Assembly (NCBI GenBank): GCA_001414325.1
Contig: LLKB01000005.1
Location: forward strand, 1,112,441 to 1,176,440
Reading direction: 5' to 3'
DNA: 64,000 nt
DNA from: Butyribacter intestini
GTDB lineage: Bacteria; Bacillota; Clostridia; Lachnospirales; Lachnospiraceae
Positions 17,737-26,170 of this stretch are shown piece after piece. The notes beneath the pieces are model-generated. The model saw nothing but the letters and a program-made list of their open reading frames with translations. It ran no database searches and was not told the DNA's origin. Numbering within the stretch: position 1 is the first letter of the stretch; each line of letters opens with the position of its first letter. Both the position numbers and the translations under genes were made by a program.

Positions 17737-18048
17737 ATAGATCCTGTTTTTACTGCCTATGGAACACAAGACTGGCATTATAACGAAAAAGGAGAAATAC
17801 TGCATTTTCCGGTGGATAATTATTATTATGAGGGCAAACGGACAGCTGTGTTTTTGGGAGAAAAGGTTACAAAATATCATAGAACACTGACCACATATCT
17901 AAATACACTGCTTTCAAATGGTTTTATAATAAATCATATTGTGGAGCCGCAGCCGCCGGAATACATGATGGATATTCCGGGGATGCAGGATGAAATGCGC
18001 CGTCCCATGATGCTGATTGTATCGGCGAACAAAAAAGTGGATAGATAG
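17737..18048 (+). pseudogene. Methyltransferase, C-terminal fragment
   Basis: Reading from 17740 gives DPVFTAYGTQDWHYNEKGEI, then YHRTLTTYLNTLLSNGF and PQPPEYM...RRPMMLIVSA, the C-terminal third of a class I SAM methyltransferase. The frame is closed by a stop just upstream (17731), no ribosome site is present, and the SAM-binding half is absent. It is a 5'-truncated remnant. Confidence 0.75.
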
Positions 18049-18085
18049 AACTAAAACACCTATAAGGTATAAATGGAGGTAATTT

Positions 18086-18580
18086 ATGTTTAAAGAAAAA
18101 ATTATTATAGAGATGAAAGAAGTATTCAAAGAAATTCCTTTTGGCATAGAGCATACTCTCAAAGTTTTGAAAAATGCAGAAGATATAATGAAAGGAGAAA
18201 ATATTGGAGAGGAAGAAAAAGAATTCATCAGTATTATTGCTATACTACATGATATTGGTGCGGTTGAAGCACAAAAAAAATACGGTTCTATTGATGGTGT
18301 CTATCAAGAAAAGGAAGGACCAGAAGTAGCGAAAGAAATATTAAAAAAGGTAGGCTATAACAAAAATATTGATAGAATATGCTTTATAATAGGCAACCAT
18401 CATACTCCATCTAAAATTGATGGACTTGATTTTCAAATACAATGGGAAGCTGATTTGCTTGAAAATTTAACGGTTATGGATAAAGAAAAAGAACAGGAAA
18501 AGATAAAAAAGTGTATAGATGAAAACTTTAAAACAAACACAGGAAAAAGGATAGCTTATAATCGCTTTATTTTAGATTAG
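18086..18580 (+). CDS. HD-domain phosphohydrolase-like protein
   Basis: A 164-aa HD superfamily protein, metal-dependent hydrolases acting mostly on nucleotides. The motif set is present: HTLKVLKNAE (first His), ILHDIGAVEA (HD), then GNHHTPSK and QWEADLLENL (final Asp). A TGGAGG ribosome site lies 8 bases before the ATG. It is followed directly by another gene fragment. The substrate cannot be told from sequence. Confidence 0.85.
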   Translation: MFKEKIIIEMKEVFKEIPFGIEHTLKVLKNAEDIMKGENIGEEEKEFISIIAILHDIGAVEAQKKYGSIDGVYQEKEGPEVAKEILKKVGYNKNIDRICFIIGNHHTPSKIDGLDFQIQWEADLLENLTVMDKEKEQEKIKKCIDENFKTNTGKRIAYNRFILD

Positions 18581-18630
18581 TAGTAGATTATTACAGTTAT
18601 GTATTTTATATCGCAAAGAAAAAATAGTAG

Positions 18631-18885
18631 TTAAGTTTAACCCTAGGGTTAAATGATGAATATGTTGAGGGCATTTTTGTTTCTGGTGAAATGCAATCGC
18701 AGGGTCTAGGTAAAATTCTGCTGAATTATGCAAAGGATAAAAGGAATAAGTTGTACTTGAACGTATACCAAAAGAACGCACGGGCAATATCTTTTTATAA
18801 GAGAGAAGAATTTGAGATTCAGCATAGTAGCTTAGATGAGGCTACCGGAGAAAAAGATTATGTAATGACATGGCAACACAAATAG
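18631..18885 (+). pseudogene. GNAT acetyltransferase, C-terminal fragment
   Basis: In the frame of 18691 the translation reads NDEYVEGIFVSGEMQSQGLG, then LYLNVYQKNARAISFYKREEF and TGEKDYVMTW, the C-terminal half of a GNAT enzyme with the acetyl-CoA loop (QSQGLGK) but no N-terminal half. A stop (18628) lies upstream and there is no plausible start with a ribosome site. A hairpin repeat follows the stop. Confidence 0.75.
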
Positions 18886-18922
18886 AAATTCAAGTTTGGA
18901 GAATTGAGAAAATCGGAATTTA
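18886..18922 (+). repeat. Post-gene hairpin repeat, copy 1
   Basis: A 37-base unit directly after the acetyltransferase fragment. It begins AAATTCAAGTTTGGAGAATT and ends CGGAATTTA, and matches 19574-19610 at 33 of 37 positions. The ends are inverted repeats. Confidence 0.7.
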
Positions 18923-18964
18923 TCAGAAAATGAGGAATAGTTGAAATGGAGGCGCTATAATAAC

Positions 18965-19288
18965 ATGAAGATTGAAGGGAACCAGAAAGAACTGGATGCA
19001 ATGGTAGAATTTCATAAGGGAAACCGTGTCGAGGGACTGAGACTGCAAGAAGAATTTGCAGCGGAATTTCGTAAGGAGTATAAAGACAAAGATCACTGTC
19101 CTTGCCTGAAAGCCTGTCGTTATCACGGAAACTGTAAGGAATGTGTAGCAATCCACAGAGCGCATCAGGAACATGTTCCTAATTGTATGCGACCATTGAT
19201 TAATAAAAAATTGAAATTGATGTCAGAATTAACAGAGCATACCTTGGCAAATGAAATAGAAGCTCCACATGAGATTTTAAGAAAATAG
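18965..19288 (+). CDS. Small cysteine-rich protein of unknown function
   Basis: A 107-aa protein with a metal-site-like cluster DHCPCLKACRYHGNCKECVA followed by HRAHQEHVPNC, that is CPC...C..HGNC..C...H...C. This spacing suggests zinc or iron-sulfur binding, but I do not know a function. The start ATG 18965 has GGAGG 12 bases upstream; a TTG 24 bases earlier is possible. It sits between hairpin repeats in a patch of accessory genes. Confidence 0.7.
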   Translation: MKIEGNQKELDAMVEFHKGNRVEGLRLQEEFAAEFRKEYKDKDHCPCLKACRYHGNCKECVAIHRAHQEHVPNCMRPLINKKLKLMSELTEHTLANEIEAPHEILRK

Positions 19289-19295
19289 GCAAGTC

Positions 19296-19308
19296 AAATT
19301 CCAGTTTG
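19296..19308 (+). repeat. Post-gene repeat, partial copy 2
   Basis: AAATTCCAGTTTG, identical to the first 13 bases of copy 3, occurs 8 bases after the stop of the cysteine-rich gene. The right half of the unit is missing. Confidence 0.55.
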
Positions 19309-19347
19309 TTAAAGCAGAATATGTATTAGTAGAAATAGAGGTAAAAG

Positions 19348-19575
19348 ATGATTGATAAGAATACTAGAAATTGTAATTTGGTGAAAAGAGTTGTAAATAT
19401 TGTTGTTTCACTTATTGCAATAATTATTGCACAAATTATTGCTGATAAATATTTTGATGGGAGGATGGTTTTTACTCTGATAATAATGGTAATAATTTTG
19501 TTGATTTTGACACCTGTAGGAATTGCTGTAGATAAAAAGATTGAAGCTTATTTTGAAAATAAAATAGAACCTTAA
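19348..19575 (+). CDS. Small membrane protein, two helices (75 aa)
   Basis: Two hydrophobic segments (about residues 16-32 and 42-58) with charged ends, no recognised family. A TAGAGG ribosome site precedes the ATG. Its stop codon forms the first bases of hairpin repeat copy 3. Function unknown. Confidence 0.6.
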   Translation: MIDKNTRNCNLVKRVVNIVVSLIAIIIAQIIADKYFDGRMVFTLIIMVIILLILTPVGIAVDKKIEAYFENKIEP

Positions 19576-19610
19576 ATTCCAGTTTGAAGAATTGAAAAAA
19601 ACGGAATTTA
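19573..19610 (+). repeat. Post-gene hairpin repeat, copy 3 (bulged stem)
   Basis: TAAATTCC-A-GTTT pairs with AAAC-GGAATTTA as a 12-bp stem with one extrahelical A and a 13-base loop. It starts at the stop codon of the small membrane protein gene. Confidence 0.7.
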
Positions 19611-19631
19611 CCTATTAAGACATATAAACTC

Positions 19632-19660
19632 TTGACAATAAAGCTCCTATATAGTATGTT
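19632..19660 (+). promoter_or_regulatory. Promoter of the MarR/radical SAM operon
   Basis: TTGACA (19632-19637), 17-base spacer, TATGTT (19655-19660). The left arm of a large dyad covers the spacer. Confidence 0.75.
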
Positions 19661-19687
19661 TTCAACAAACTACTATATAGGAGCTTT
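19640..19687. promoter_or_regulatory. 17-bp dyad over promoter and ribosome site (MarR operator or leader hairpin)
   Basis: Arms AAAGCTCCTATATAGTA (19640-19656) and its exact complement (19671-19687) flank a 14-base loop. The left arm overlaps the promoter spacer and -10 box; the right arm contains the AGGAG ribosome site of the MarR gene. It can act as a repressor dyad on DNA or, if transcribed in full, hide the ribosome site. Confidence 0.8.
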
Positions 19688-19690
19688 TGT

Positions 19691-20128
19691 ATGGAAATGA
19701 ATGGAGGATTTCTTGTCACCAAAATAAAACAGCTTGGAGACCGGATTTTCGAGAAGATTCTCAGCGAAAAGAATATTGATGCGTTTAATGGAGCCCAGGG
19801 GCGTATTCTTTATGTGCTGTGGCAGGAGGATGGTATCTCAATCAGGTCACTCTCGACTAAATGCGGATTAGCGATAACATCTCTTACTACGATGCTGGAA
19901 AGAATGGAAAATCAAGGGCTGATAAGCCGTGTTCAGTCTAAAACGGACAAAAGGAAAACACTTCTGTTTCTGACTGAGAAAGCACATGCCTTAAAGGGCG
20001 AGTACGATTCTGTATCTGATGAGATGGGCAGTATTTACTACAAAGGTTTTTCAGAGGAAGAAATTACCCGGTTTGAGGAATGCCTCGACCGCATCAGAAA
20101 GAATCTTGAGGAGTGGCAGAAGTCATGA
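19691..20128 (+). CDS. MarR-family regulator of the radical SAM mobile pair
   Basis: A 145-aa winged-helix regulator. The core reads GAQGRILYVLWQEDGISIRS, LSTKCGLAITSLTTMLERME and the wing KTDKRKTLLFLTEKA. It is the first gene of a three-gene operon with two radical SAM genes, an arrangement I know as the radical SAM mobile pair system with its own MarR regulator. Its stop overlaps the next start (ATGA). The large dyad in its promoter is the likely operator. Confidence 0.88.
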   Translation: MEMNGGFLVTKIKQLGDRIFEKILSEKNIDAFNGAQGRILYVLWQEDGISIRSLSTKCGLAITSLTTMLERMENQGLISRVQSKTDKRKTLLFLTEKAHALKGEYDSVSDEMGSIYYKGFSEEEITRFEECLDRIRKNLEEWQKS

Positions 20129-20814
20129 GTATTTGTATCAAAGATCAGATTCAGAACATGAATATCGTCATTGGCTGCACAGTGGGGTGTGCATATTGCT
20201 ATGCCCGCAACAACGTGAAACGCTGGCATATGATTGATGACTTCGCTGCCCCTGAATTCTTTCCGGGTAAGCTCAAGATGATGGAAAAGAAACGTCCGCA
20301 GAACTTTCTTCTTACCGGCATGAGCGATCTCTCCGGATGGAAGCCGGAATGGAGAGACGAGGTATTTGAAAAGATCCGTGAAAATCCACAGCATCAGTTC
20401 CTGTTCCTTACCAAGCGACCTGATTTGCTGGATTTTGATACCGATCTGAAAAACGCATGGTTTGGCGTTACGGTGACGAGGAAAGCAGAACTGTGGCGTA
20501 TCGACGCCCTTCGGACAAACGTCAGAGCAAAACATTACCATGTTACCTTTGAGCCGTTATTCGACGATCCCGGCACAGTTGACCTTTCCGGAATCAATTG
20601 GATCGTTGTCGGCACCATGACCGGAGCTCAGAGCAGGAAGATTCATACGGAGCCGGAATGGGCATGGTCTCTGGCGGACCAGGCACATAAGCTCGGCATT
20701 CCGGTGTTTATGAAGGAAGACCTTGTCCCTATCATAGGGGATGAAAATATGATTCAGGAAATGCCGGAAGAATTTAATAAAGTGTTAGAGGTACAGAAAT
20801 CATGGAAGAAGTAA
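20125..20814 (+). CDS. Radical SAM mobile pair protein A
   Basis: A 229-aa radical SAM enzyme with the cluster motif CTVGCAYC (CxxxCxxC) near residues 18-25, then ARNNVKRWH and LLTGMSDLSGW. It resembles the DUF5131/phage Gp37-like group. The start is taken at the ATG overlapping the MarR stop (ATGA); an earlier start inside the MarR gene is possible but unneeded. Always-paired occurrence with a second radical SAM gene and a MarR gene is a known sporadic module; its substrate is unknown. GC content is visibly higher than in the flanks, which fits recent transfer. Confidence 0.88.
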   Translation: MSICIKDQIQNMNIVIGCTVGCAYCYARNNVKRWHMIDDFAAPEFFPGKLKMMEKKRPQNFLLTGMSDLSGWKPEWRDEVFEKIRENPQHQFLFLTKRPDLLDFDTDLKNAWFGVTVTRKAELWRIDALRTNVRAKHYHVTFEPLFDDPGTVDLSGINWIVVGTMTGAQSRKIHTEPEWAWSLADQAHKLGIPVFMKEDLVPIIGDENMIQEMPEEFNKVLEVQKSWKK

Positions 20815-21710
20815 TGAATGGAATCCTCATTCGTGAGGTGGAAACAAAGAACATCATGACTAAGTCTAGTCTGCCGGTAGGCGGTTACTCGGTCAACCCA
20901 TATGTGGGCTGTACACATGCCTGCAAGTATTGCTATGCTTCTTTTATGAAGCGCTTTACCGGGCACAAGGAGGAATGGGGCACTTTCCTTGATGTGAAGC
21001 ATTGGCCGGAAATTAAAAATACGAAGAAATATGCCGGACAGCGGGTGGTCATCGGTTCTGTGACAGATGGCTACAATCCACAGGAGGAGCAATTCGGGAA
21101 TACCAGAAAACTTCTGGAGCAGCTGATCGGCAGTGACGCAGATATTTTGATCTGCACAAAGTCGGATCTTGTAGTACGGGATATTGATCTGCTGAAGAAG
21201 CTTGGACGTGTAACCGTTTCATGGTCGATCAACACACTAGATGAAAATTTCAAGAACGATATGGACTCTGCTTCGAGCATTGAGCGCCGTATCGCTGCTA
21301 TGAAGCAGGTATATGAAGCAGGTATCCGTACAGTCTGTTTCGTATCCCCGGTATTCCCTGGTATCACGGATTTTGAAGCAATCTTTGATCGTGTAAAGGA
21401 TCAGTGCGATCTGTTCTGGCTCGAAAATCTCAATCTTCGAGGCGGTTTCAAAAAGACAATTATGGATTATATCGCCGGAAAATATCCTGATCTTGTACCA
21501 CTTTACGACGAGATCTATAACAAGCATAACCGCAGCTACTTTGAAGCACTTGAAGTAAAAGCTGAGAAAATGGCTAAGAAGTATGATTGTGCCTTTGTGG
21601 ATAATGAAATGCCTTATGGCAGAGTCCCGCAGGGACATCCGGTGATCGTAGATTATTTCTATCATGAGGAAATCCGTGGGACAGAGAATACCGGAAAAAG
21701 AAATCGCTAA
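20802..21710 (+). CDS. Radical SAM mobile pair protein B (SPL-like)
   Basis: A 302-aa radical SAM protein related to the spore photoproduct lyase-like group. The cluster motif CTHACKYCYA lies at about 37-46; GSVTDGYNPQEEQFGNTRKL and SWSINTLDENF are conserved core segments. It overlaps gene A by 13 bases, so the pair is translated together. The C-terminus (VPQGHPVIVDYFYHEE) is intact, length is typical. The two proteins probably act together, but no substrate can be named. Confidence 0.88.
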   Translation: MEEVMNGILIREVETKNIMTKSSLPVGGYSVNPYVGCTHACKYCYASFMKRFTGHKEEWGTFLDVKHWPEIKNTKKYAGQRVVIGSVTDGYNPQEEQFGNTRKLLEQLIGSDADILICTKSDLVVRDIDLLKKLGRVTVSWSINTLDENFKNDMDSASSIERRIAAMKQVYEAGIRTVCFVSPVFPGITDFEAIFDRVKDQCDLFWLENLNLRGGFKKTIMDYIAGKYPDLVPLYDEIYNKHNRSYFEALEVKAEKMAKKYDCAFVDNEMPYGRVPQGHPVIVDYFYHEEIRGTENTGKRNR

Positions 21711-21743
21711 CTTCCAATTTATCAAACCAAATACGGAGGAACT

Positions 21744-22481
21744 ATGACAAATTTTAAACTTACGATACAATATGATGGGATGCGCTTTAGCGGCTGGCAG
21801 AAACAGGGCAACACCGACAACACCATTCAGGGAAAAATAGAAAATATCTTAAGTAAAATGACCGGTGAAGAAATAGAAATTCACGGTTCAGGCAGAACAG
21901 ATGCAGGAGTTCATGCAATAAAGCAGATAGCAAATTTTAAAACAAATGCCACATTGTCCGAAACTGATATAAGGGATTATATAAACCAATATCTGCCGCT
22001 CGATATACGCATTTTGAGTGTTGAAAAAGCTGATAACCGCTTTCATGCAAGACTTAATGCCAAAGGAAAGCATTACAGATATACTATTGACAATGGTGAG
22101 GTGGCAAATGTTTTTGAGCGAAAGTATATGACAAGACTTACAGAAAACTATGATATAGAGGCTATGAAAAAAGCTGCCGTATATCTTATCGGTGAACATG
22201 ATTTTAAAAGTTTCTGTGACAATAAACGCATGAAGAAATCCACAATACGCAGGATTTCTGACATACAGATTAACAATTCTGACGGGATAATAACAATTGA
22301 TTTTTACGGAAACGGTTTTCTATATCATATGGTGCGTATCCTTACAGGAACTTTGCTTATGGTGGGCACTCATGAACTTTCATGTGATGATATTCCGGAT
22401 ATAATAGAAAAAAAATCCCGTGATGCAGCCGGATTTACGGCTCCGCCACAGGGACTTTGTTTAGTTGAGGTGGATTATTGA
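21744..22481 (+). CDS. truA: tRNA pseudouridine synthase A, copy 1
   Basis: Makes pseudouridine at positions 38-40 of the tRNA anticodon arm. The 245-aa protein has the catalytic motif GSGRTDAGVHA with the catalytic Asp near residue 52, YDGMRFSGWQKQ at the start, KHYRYTIDNGE and GNGFLYHMVRILTGTLL. Length and motifs are normal. It has a GGAGG site and follows the radical SAM gene by 33 bases on the same strand. A second TruA is encoded at 27.2-28.1 kb, so one may have a shifted role. Confidence 0.93.
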   Translation: MTNFKLTIQYDGMRFSGWQKQGNTDNTIQGKIENILSKMTGEEIEIHGSGRTDAGVHAIKQIANFKTNATLSETDIRDYINQYLPLDIRILSVEKADNRFHARLNAKGKHYRYTIDNGEVANVFERKYMTRLTENYDIEAMKKAAVYLIGEHDFKSFCDNKRMKKSTIRRISDIQINNSDGIITIDFYGNGFLYHMVRILTGTLLMVGTHELSCDDIPDIIEKKSRDAAGFTAPPQGLCLVEVDY

Positions 22482-22500
22482 TTTACCGACGCAGGCAAAA

Positions 22501-23697
22501 TTAATATATCTTTTCAACAATCTCATCAAGTATGGCTGCTGCCACATCTTCTTTGCTCATCTGCGGCAGCTTTCTGACCTCATCTTTTGTGATGAGCGTG
22601 ACTATATTTGTGTCTGTTCCAAAGCCTGCTCCTGCTACTTTTAGATTGTTTGCTACTATCATATCCACATTTTTCTTTTCAAGTTTCTTTTTGGAGTTTT
22701 CCAACATATTTTGTGTTTCCATCGAAAATCCACAGATAAACTGATTTTCTTTTTTGTTTTCTCCAAGTGTTTTTAATATGTCTTTTGTCCGCTTGAGCGG
22801 TATTGACATTTCACCGCCGTCTTTTTTCTTTATCTTTTCGTCGGCTGTGTTTTCAGGTGTGTAATCGGCTACCGCCGCCGCTTTTATGATTATATCCTGT
22901 TCGTCAGCTCTTTTTATGACTTCCTCATACATTTGGGCGGCACTTTCTATCTGCACTGTTTCTACAAATCGTGGCGGTAAAAGATTTACAGGTCCGCTTA
23001 CAAGCGTTACTTTCGCACCTCGTCTTGCAGCTGTTTTTGCCACCGCATAACCCATTTTTCCGGTTGAATGATTTGAAATAAATCTCACCGGGTCTATTGC
23101 TTCCATTGTAGGTCCTGCTGTCACAAGTACATTTTTTCCTGTTAAATCTTTTTCAAATAATATTTCCTGAAGAATAAAGTCAAGAAGCGTGTCCTCTGAC
23201 GGCATTTTTCCCGCACCAACATCCTTGCAGGCAAGAAGCCCCACATCAGGCTCTATGACCTGCATACCAAATCGTTTTAACTTGGCAATGTTATCCTGGA
23301 CTATCGGATTTTCATACATATTTGTATTCATGGCAGGTGAGATTATCTTTTTGCACTTGCAAGCCATAACAGTCGTTGTCAGCATATCATCCGCTATTCC
23401 ATTTGCAAGTTTTCCAATAACATTTGCCGAAGCCGGAGCTATAAGCACAACATCCGCTTTTTTTGCAAGTGAAACATGCTCAACATTAAACTGGAAATTT
23501 CTGTCAAATGTGTCTATAAGACATTTATTTCCCGTAAGCGTTTCAAATGTAATCGGATTTATAAAATTAGTTGCATTTTGTGTCATCAATACATGAATGT
23601 CTGCGTGAAGTTTTGACAGCATACTTGCAAGATTTGCAATCTTATAAGCCGCAATACTTCCTGTTACGCCTAAAACAACCGTCTTTCCCTTTAACAT
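22501..23697 (-). CDS. coaBC: Phosphopantothenoylcysteine decarboxylase / phosphopantothenate-cysteine ligase
   Basis: Bifunctional CoA enzyme (398 aa): the N-terminal flavin CoaC half (GVTGSIAAYKIA; catalytic His in NVEHVSLA; PAMNTNMYENP) and the C-terminal CoaB half (VTAGPTMEAIDPVRFISNHS, KAAAVADYTP). Together they convert 4'-phosphopantothenate and cysteine to 4'-phosphopantetheine. It is the last gene in a run with panD, panC, panB and a DUF2520 reductase, giving a nearly complete pantothenate-to-CoA branch. GAGG precedes the ATG. Confidence 0.94.
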   Translation of the reverse strand: MLKGKTVVLGVTGSIAAYKIANLASMLSKLHADIHVLMTQNATNFINPITFETLTGNKCLIDTFDRNFQFNVEHVSLAKKADVVLIAPASANVIGKLANGIADDMLTTTVMACKCKKIISPAMNTNMYENPIVQDNIAKLKRFGMQVIEPDVGLLACKDVGAGKMPSEDTLLDFILQEILFEKDLTGKNVLVTAGPTMEAIDPVRFISNHSTGKMGYAVAKTAARRGAKVTLVSGPVNLLPPRFVETVQIESAAQMYEEVIKRADEQDIIIKAAAVADYTPENTADEKIKKKDGGEMSIPLKRTKDILKTLGENKKENQFICGFSMETQNMLENSKKKLEKKNVDMIVANNLKVAGAGFGTDTNIVTLITKDEVRKLPQMSKEDVAAAILDEIVEKIY

Positions 23698-23831
23698 AAT
23701 TTTATCCTCATTTCCGGCTGCCGTTCACATATTAGATGCGTCCGGCAACAATTTACACACTATTAAAACTAACAACTATTATTATTTAAGTTACAGCCTT
23801 GTATATTGTATCATTGATATTAACCAGATAA

Positions 23832-24230
23832 CTATTTTACTGCTTCCTGTGTAAGTGTACCATATTTTTCATAAGATGACACCTTTGCAATCTTGTTTTC
23901 GTCATCAACAAATACTACTTTTGGTTTATGTTCCTTAACTTCCTCCGGTGACATCTGACAGTAGCACATAATAATAACATGGTCGCCTACCTGAACCTGT
24001 CTTGCTGCTGCACCGTTTAGGCATATCATTCCACTTCCCGGCTCACCTGCTATCGTATATGTTTCAAATCTGTTTCCGTTCTCAACATCGACTATCTGCA
24101 CAAGTTCGTATTCATATATCCCTGCCGCCTCCATAAGTTCAGGGTCAACAGTGATACTTCCCACATAATTTAACTCAGCCTGTTTAACTACTGCTCTGTG
24201 AATTTTACCTTTAAGCATTGTAACTGTCAT
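23832..24230 (-). CDS. panD: Aspartate 1-decarboxylase
   Basis: Makes beta-alanine from aspartate for pantothenate synthesis. The 132-aa proenzyme has the self-cleavage site Gly24-Ser25 (NYVGSITVD), which yields the pyruvoyl group on Ser25, plus [20 protein letters not shown]. The GGAG ribosome site supports the first ATG. It lies between panC and coaBC. Confidence 0.95.
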   Translation of the reverse strand: MTVTMLKGKIHRAVVKQAELNYVGSITVDPELMEAAGIYEYELVQIVDVENGNRFETYTIAGEPGSGMICLNGAAARQVQVGDHVIIMCYCQMSPEEVKEHKPKVVFVDDENKIAKVSSYEKYGTLTQEAVK

Positions 24231-24317
24231 ATTTTACTCCATTTCCAAACAGACACAACTCACTACTTCACAAAGGATGTATAAAAACAAGATGTGCCTA
24301 TCATGCATAATTATTTT

Positions 24318-25160
24318 TTACTCAACGATGAAATTGTCAATAAGTCTTGTCTTTCCAATATAAACGGCTATAGCTGTAAGTACAGGTCCGTCAATCTTTT
24401 CTACAGGCTCAAGTGTATTCCAATCGACAACCTCAACATAATCAATCTTCGCAAGAGCTTCCTTCTCTATTATATCAGTAATTGTTTTCTTTACCTTTGC
24501 CGCATCTTTCTCGCCGGCATCAACAAGTTTTCTGCCCTCTTTTAATGAACGGCTGAGTACAAGTGCAGCCTTACGCTCGTCCTCACTAAGATAAGTATTT
24601 CTTGAACTCTTTGCAAGACCGTCCTCCTCACGGATAATAGGACATCCTACAATCTCGATACCAAAACTAAGGTCATTTACCATGTGTCTTATGACTGCAA
24701 GCTGCTGTGCATCCTTCTGACCGAAATAAGCTCTGTCAGGAGTTACAATATTAAATAATTTTGCAACAACAGTACAAACTCCACGGAAATGAATAGGTCT
24801 TGTCTTTCCACAAAGACCGCCTGTAAGTGTATTCATATCAACAAATGATGAGAAATTATCATCATACATTTCCTCCGGTTCAGGATGGAATATAAGAGAC
24901 GCACCCGCTTTCTCACAAAGAGCCGCATCCCTGTCCATATCTCTCGGATAACTCTCTAAATCCTCTGTAGGTCCAAACTGCATAGGATTAACAAAAACGC
25001 TGACAACAACTTTGTCATTCTGCTCAACTGCTTTATCTATAAGACTCTTATGTCCCTCATGAAGATAACCCATAGTAGGTACAAGACCAACCGTAAGACC
25101 AGCCTTTCTCCACTCTCTAACCTGTTCCCTGACTCTCTTAATACTACCTGTAATTTCCAT
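24318..25160 (-). CDS. panC: Pantothenate synthetase
   Basis: Joins pantoate and beta-alanine with ATP. The 280-aa protein shows VPTMGYLHEGHKSLI (HxGH nucleotide motif), VNPMQFGPTEDL, FGQKDAQQLAVIR and the KSSRNTYLS motif. Intact length. It follows panB by about 120 bases on the same strand. Confidence 0.95.
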   Translation of the reverse strand: MEITGSIKRVREQVREWRKAGLTVGLVPTMGYLHEGHKSLIDKAVEQNDKVVVSVFVNPMQFGPTEDLESYPRDMDRDAALCEKAGASLIFHPEPEEMYDDNFSSFVDMNTLTGGLCGKTRPIHFRGVCTVVAKLFNIVTPDRAYFGQKDAQQLAVIRHMVNDLSFGIEIVGCPIIREEDGLAKSSRNTYLSEDERKAALVLSRSLKEGRKLVDAGEKDAAKVKKTITDIIEKEALAKIDYVEVVDWNTLEPVEKIDGPVLTAIAVYIGKTRLIDNFIVE

Positions 25161-25283
25161 TGCTTTTGCTCCAATCTATATATAATCAAAAATGTTTTTT
25201 TCTGTTCGTTTCACTCATATAATTTTCACAAAAAATAATCATATGCAAGCATACATTATTTCTCTTAGAAAATTACATTCATT

Positions 25284-26111
25284 TTAATACAATTTTTCCA
25301 AAACATCCTCATCAATCTTAAATGTGTGTTCCTGTGCCGGGTATGTACCTGCTGAAACCTCACTGATATAATCCTTAAATGCCTGTTTCATCACATCACC
25401 GACATTTGCAAATTTCTTGACAAATTTAGGTACATAATCTGAAAACATTCCAAGCATATCCTGATATACAAGTATCTGACCGTCACAGCCTGCTCCTGCA
25501 CCTATTCCGATAGTTGGAATATCAAGTTTTTCAGTAACAATCTTTGCAAGTTTTTCAGGAATACATTCAAGTACAACTGCAAAAGCTCCAGCCTCCTGTA
25601 CTGCAAGTGCATCCTCGATAAGTTTCTTTGCTGCTTCCTCTGTTTTTCCCTGAACTCTGTTGCCGCCAAATGCATTTACAGACTGTGGTGTAAGTCCGAG
25701 ATGTGCCATAACAGGTATTCCTGCTTCAGTTATTGCCTTTATCTGCGGACACACACTTGCTCCACCTTCAAGCTTAACTGCTCCTGCGCGTCCCTCTTTC
25801 ATAAGACGGCCTGCATTGATAAGTGCATCCCTTGTTCCCGTCTGATAAGACATAAACGGCATATCTATAACAACCATAGTATCACTTGTTCCTCTGGCAA
25901 CTGCTGCCCCATGATGTATCATGTCCTCAACAGTAACGGAAATCGTATCTTCATAACCAAGCATTGTATTTCCGAGAGAATCTCCGACAAGAATAGCATT
26001 TATACCTGCTTCTTCCATAAGTCTTGCCGTTGAATAATCATAGGCGGTAAGCATTGTAAGCTTTTCACCTTTTTCCTTTGCCATCTGAAATGTTCTTACT
26101 GTGTTTTTCAT
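25284..26111 (-). CDS. panB: 3-methyl-2-oxobutanoate hydroxymethyltransferase
   Basis: First committed step to pantoate: hydroxymethyl transfer to ketoisovalerate. The 275-aa protein has [31 protein letters not shown] (Mg site) and [15 protein letters not shown], all typical of PanB. A GGAA-type ribosome site precedes the ATG. The DUF2520 gene upstream is a candidate for the next step. Confidence 0.95.
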   Translation of the reverse strand: MKNTVRTFQMAKEKGEKLTMLTAYDYSTARLMEEAGINAILVGDSLGNTMLGYEDTISVTVEDMIHHGAAVARGTSDTMVVIDMPFMSYQTGTRDALINAGRLMKEGRAGAVKLEGGASVCPQIKAITEAGIPVMAHLGLTPQSVNAFGGNRVQGKTEEAAKKLIEDALAVQEAGAFAVVLECIPEKLAKIVTEKLDIPTIGIGAGAGCDGQILVYQDMLGMFSDYVPKFVKKFANVGDVMKQAFKDYISEVSAGTYPAQEHTFKIDEDVLEKLY

Positions 26112-26170
26112 AATTTAATTCCTTTCCGAATACCTGCCCTTTGTGGGTCATGTTTCTTTGCATTGACAAA

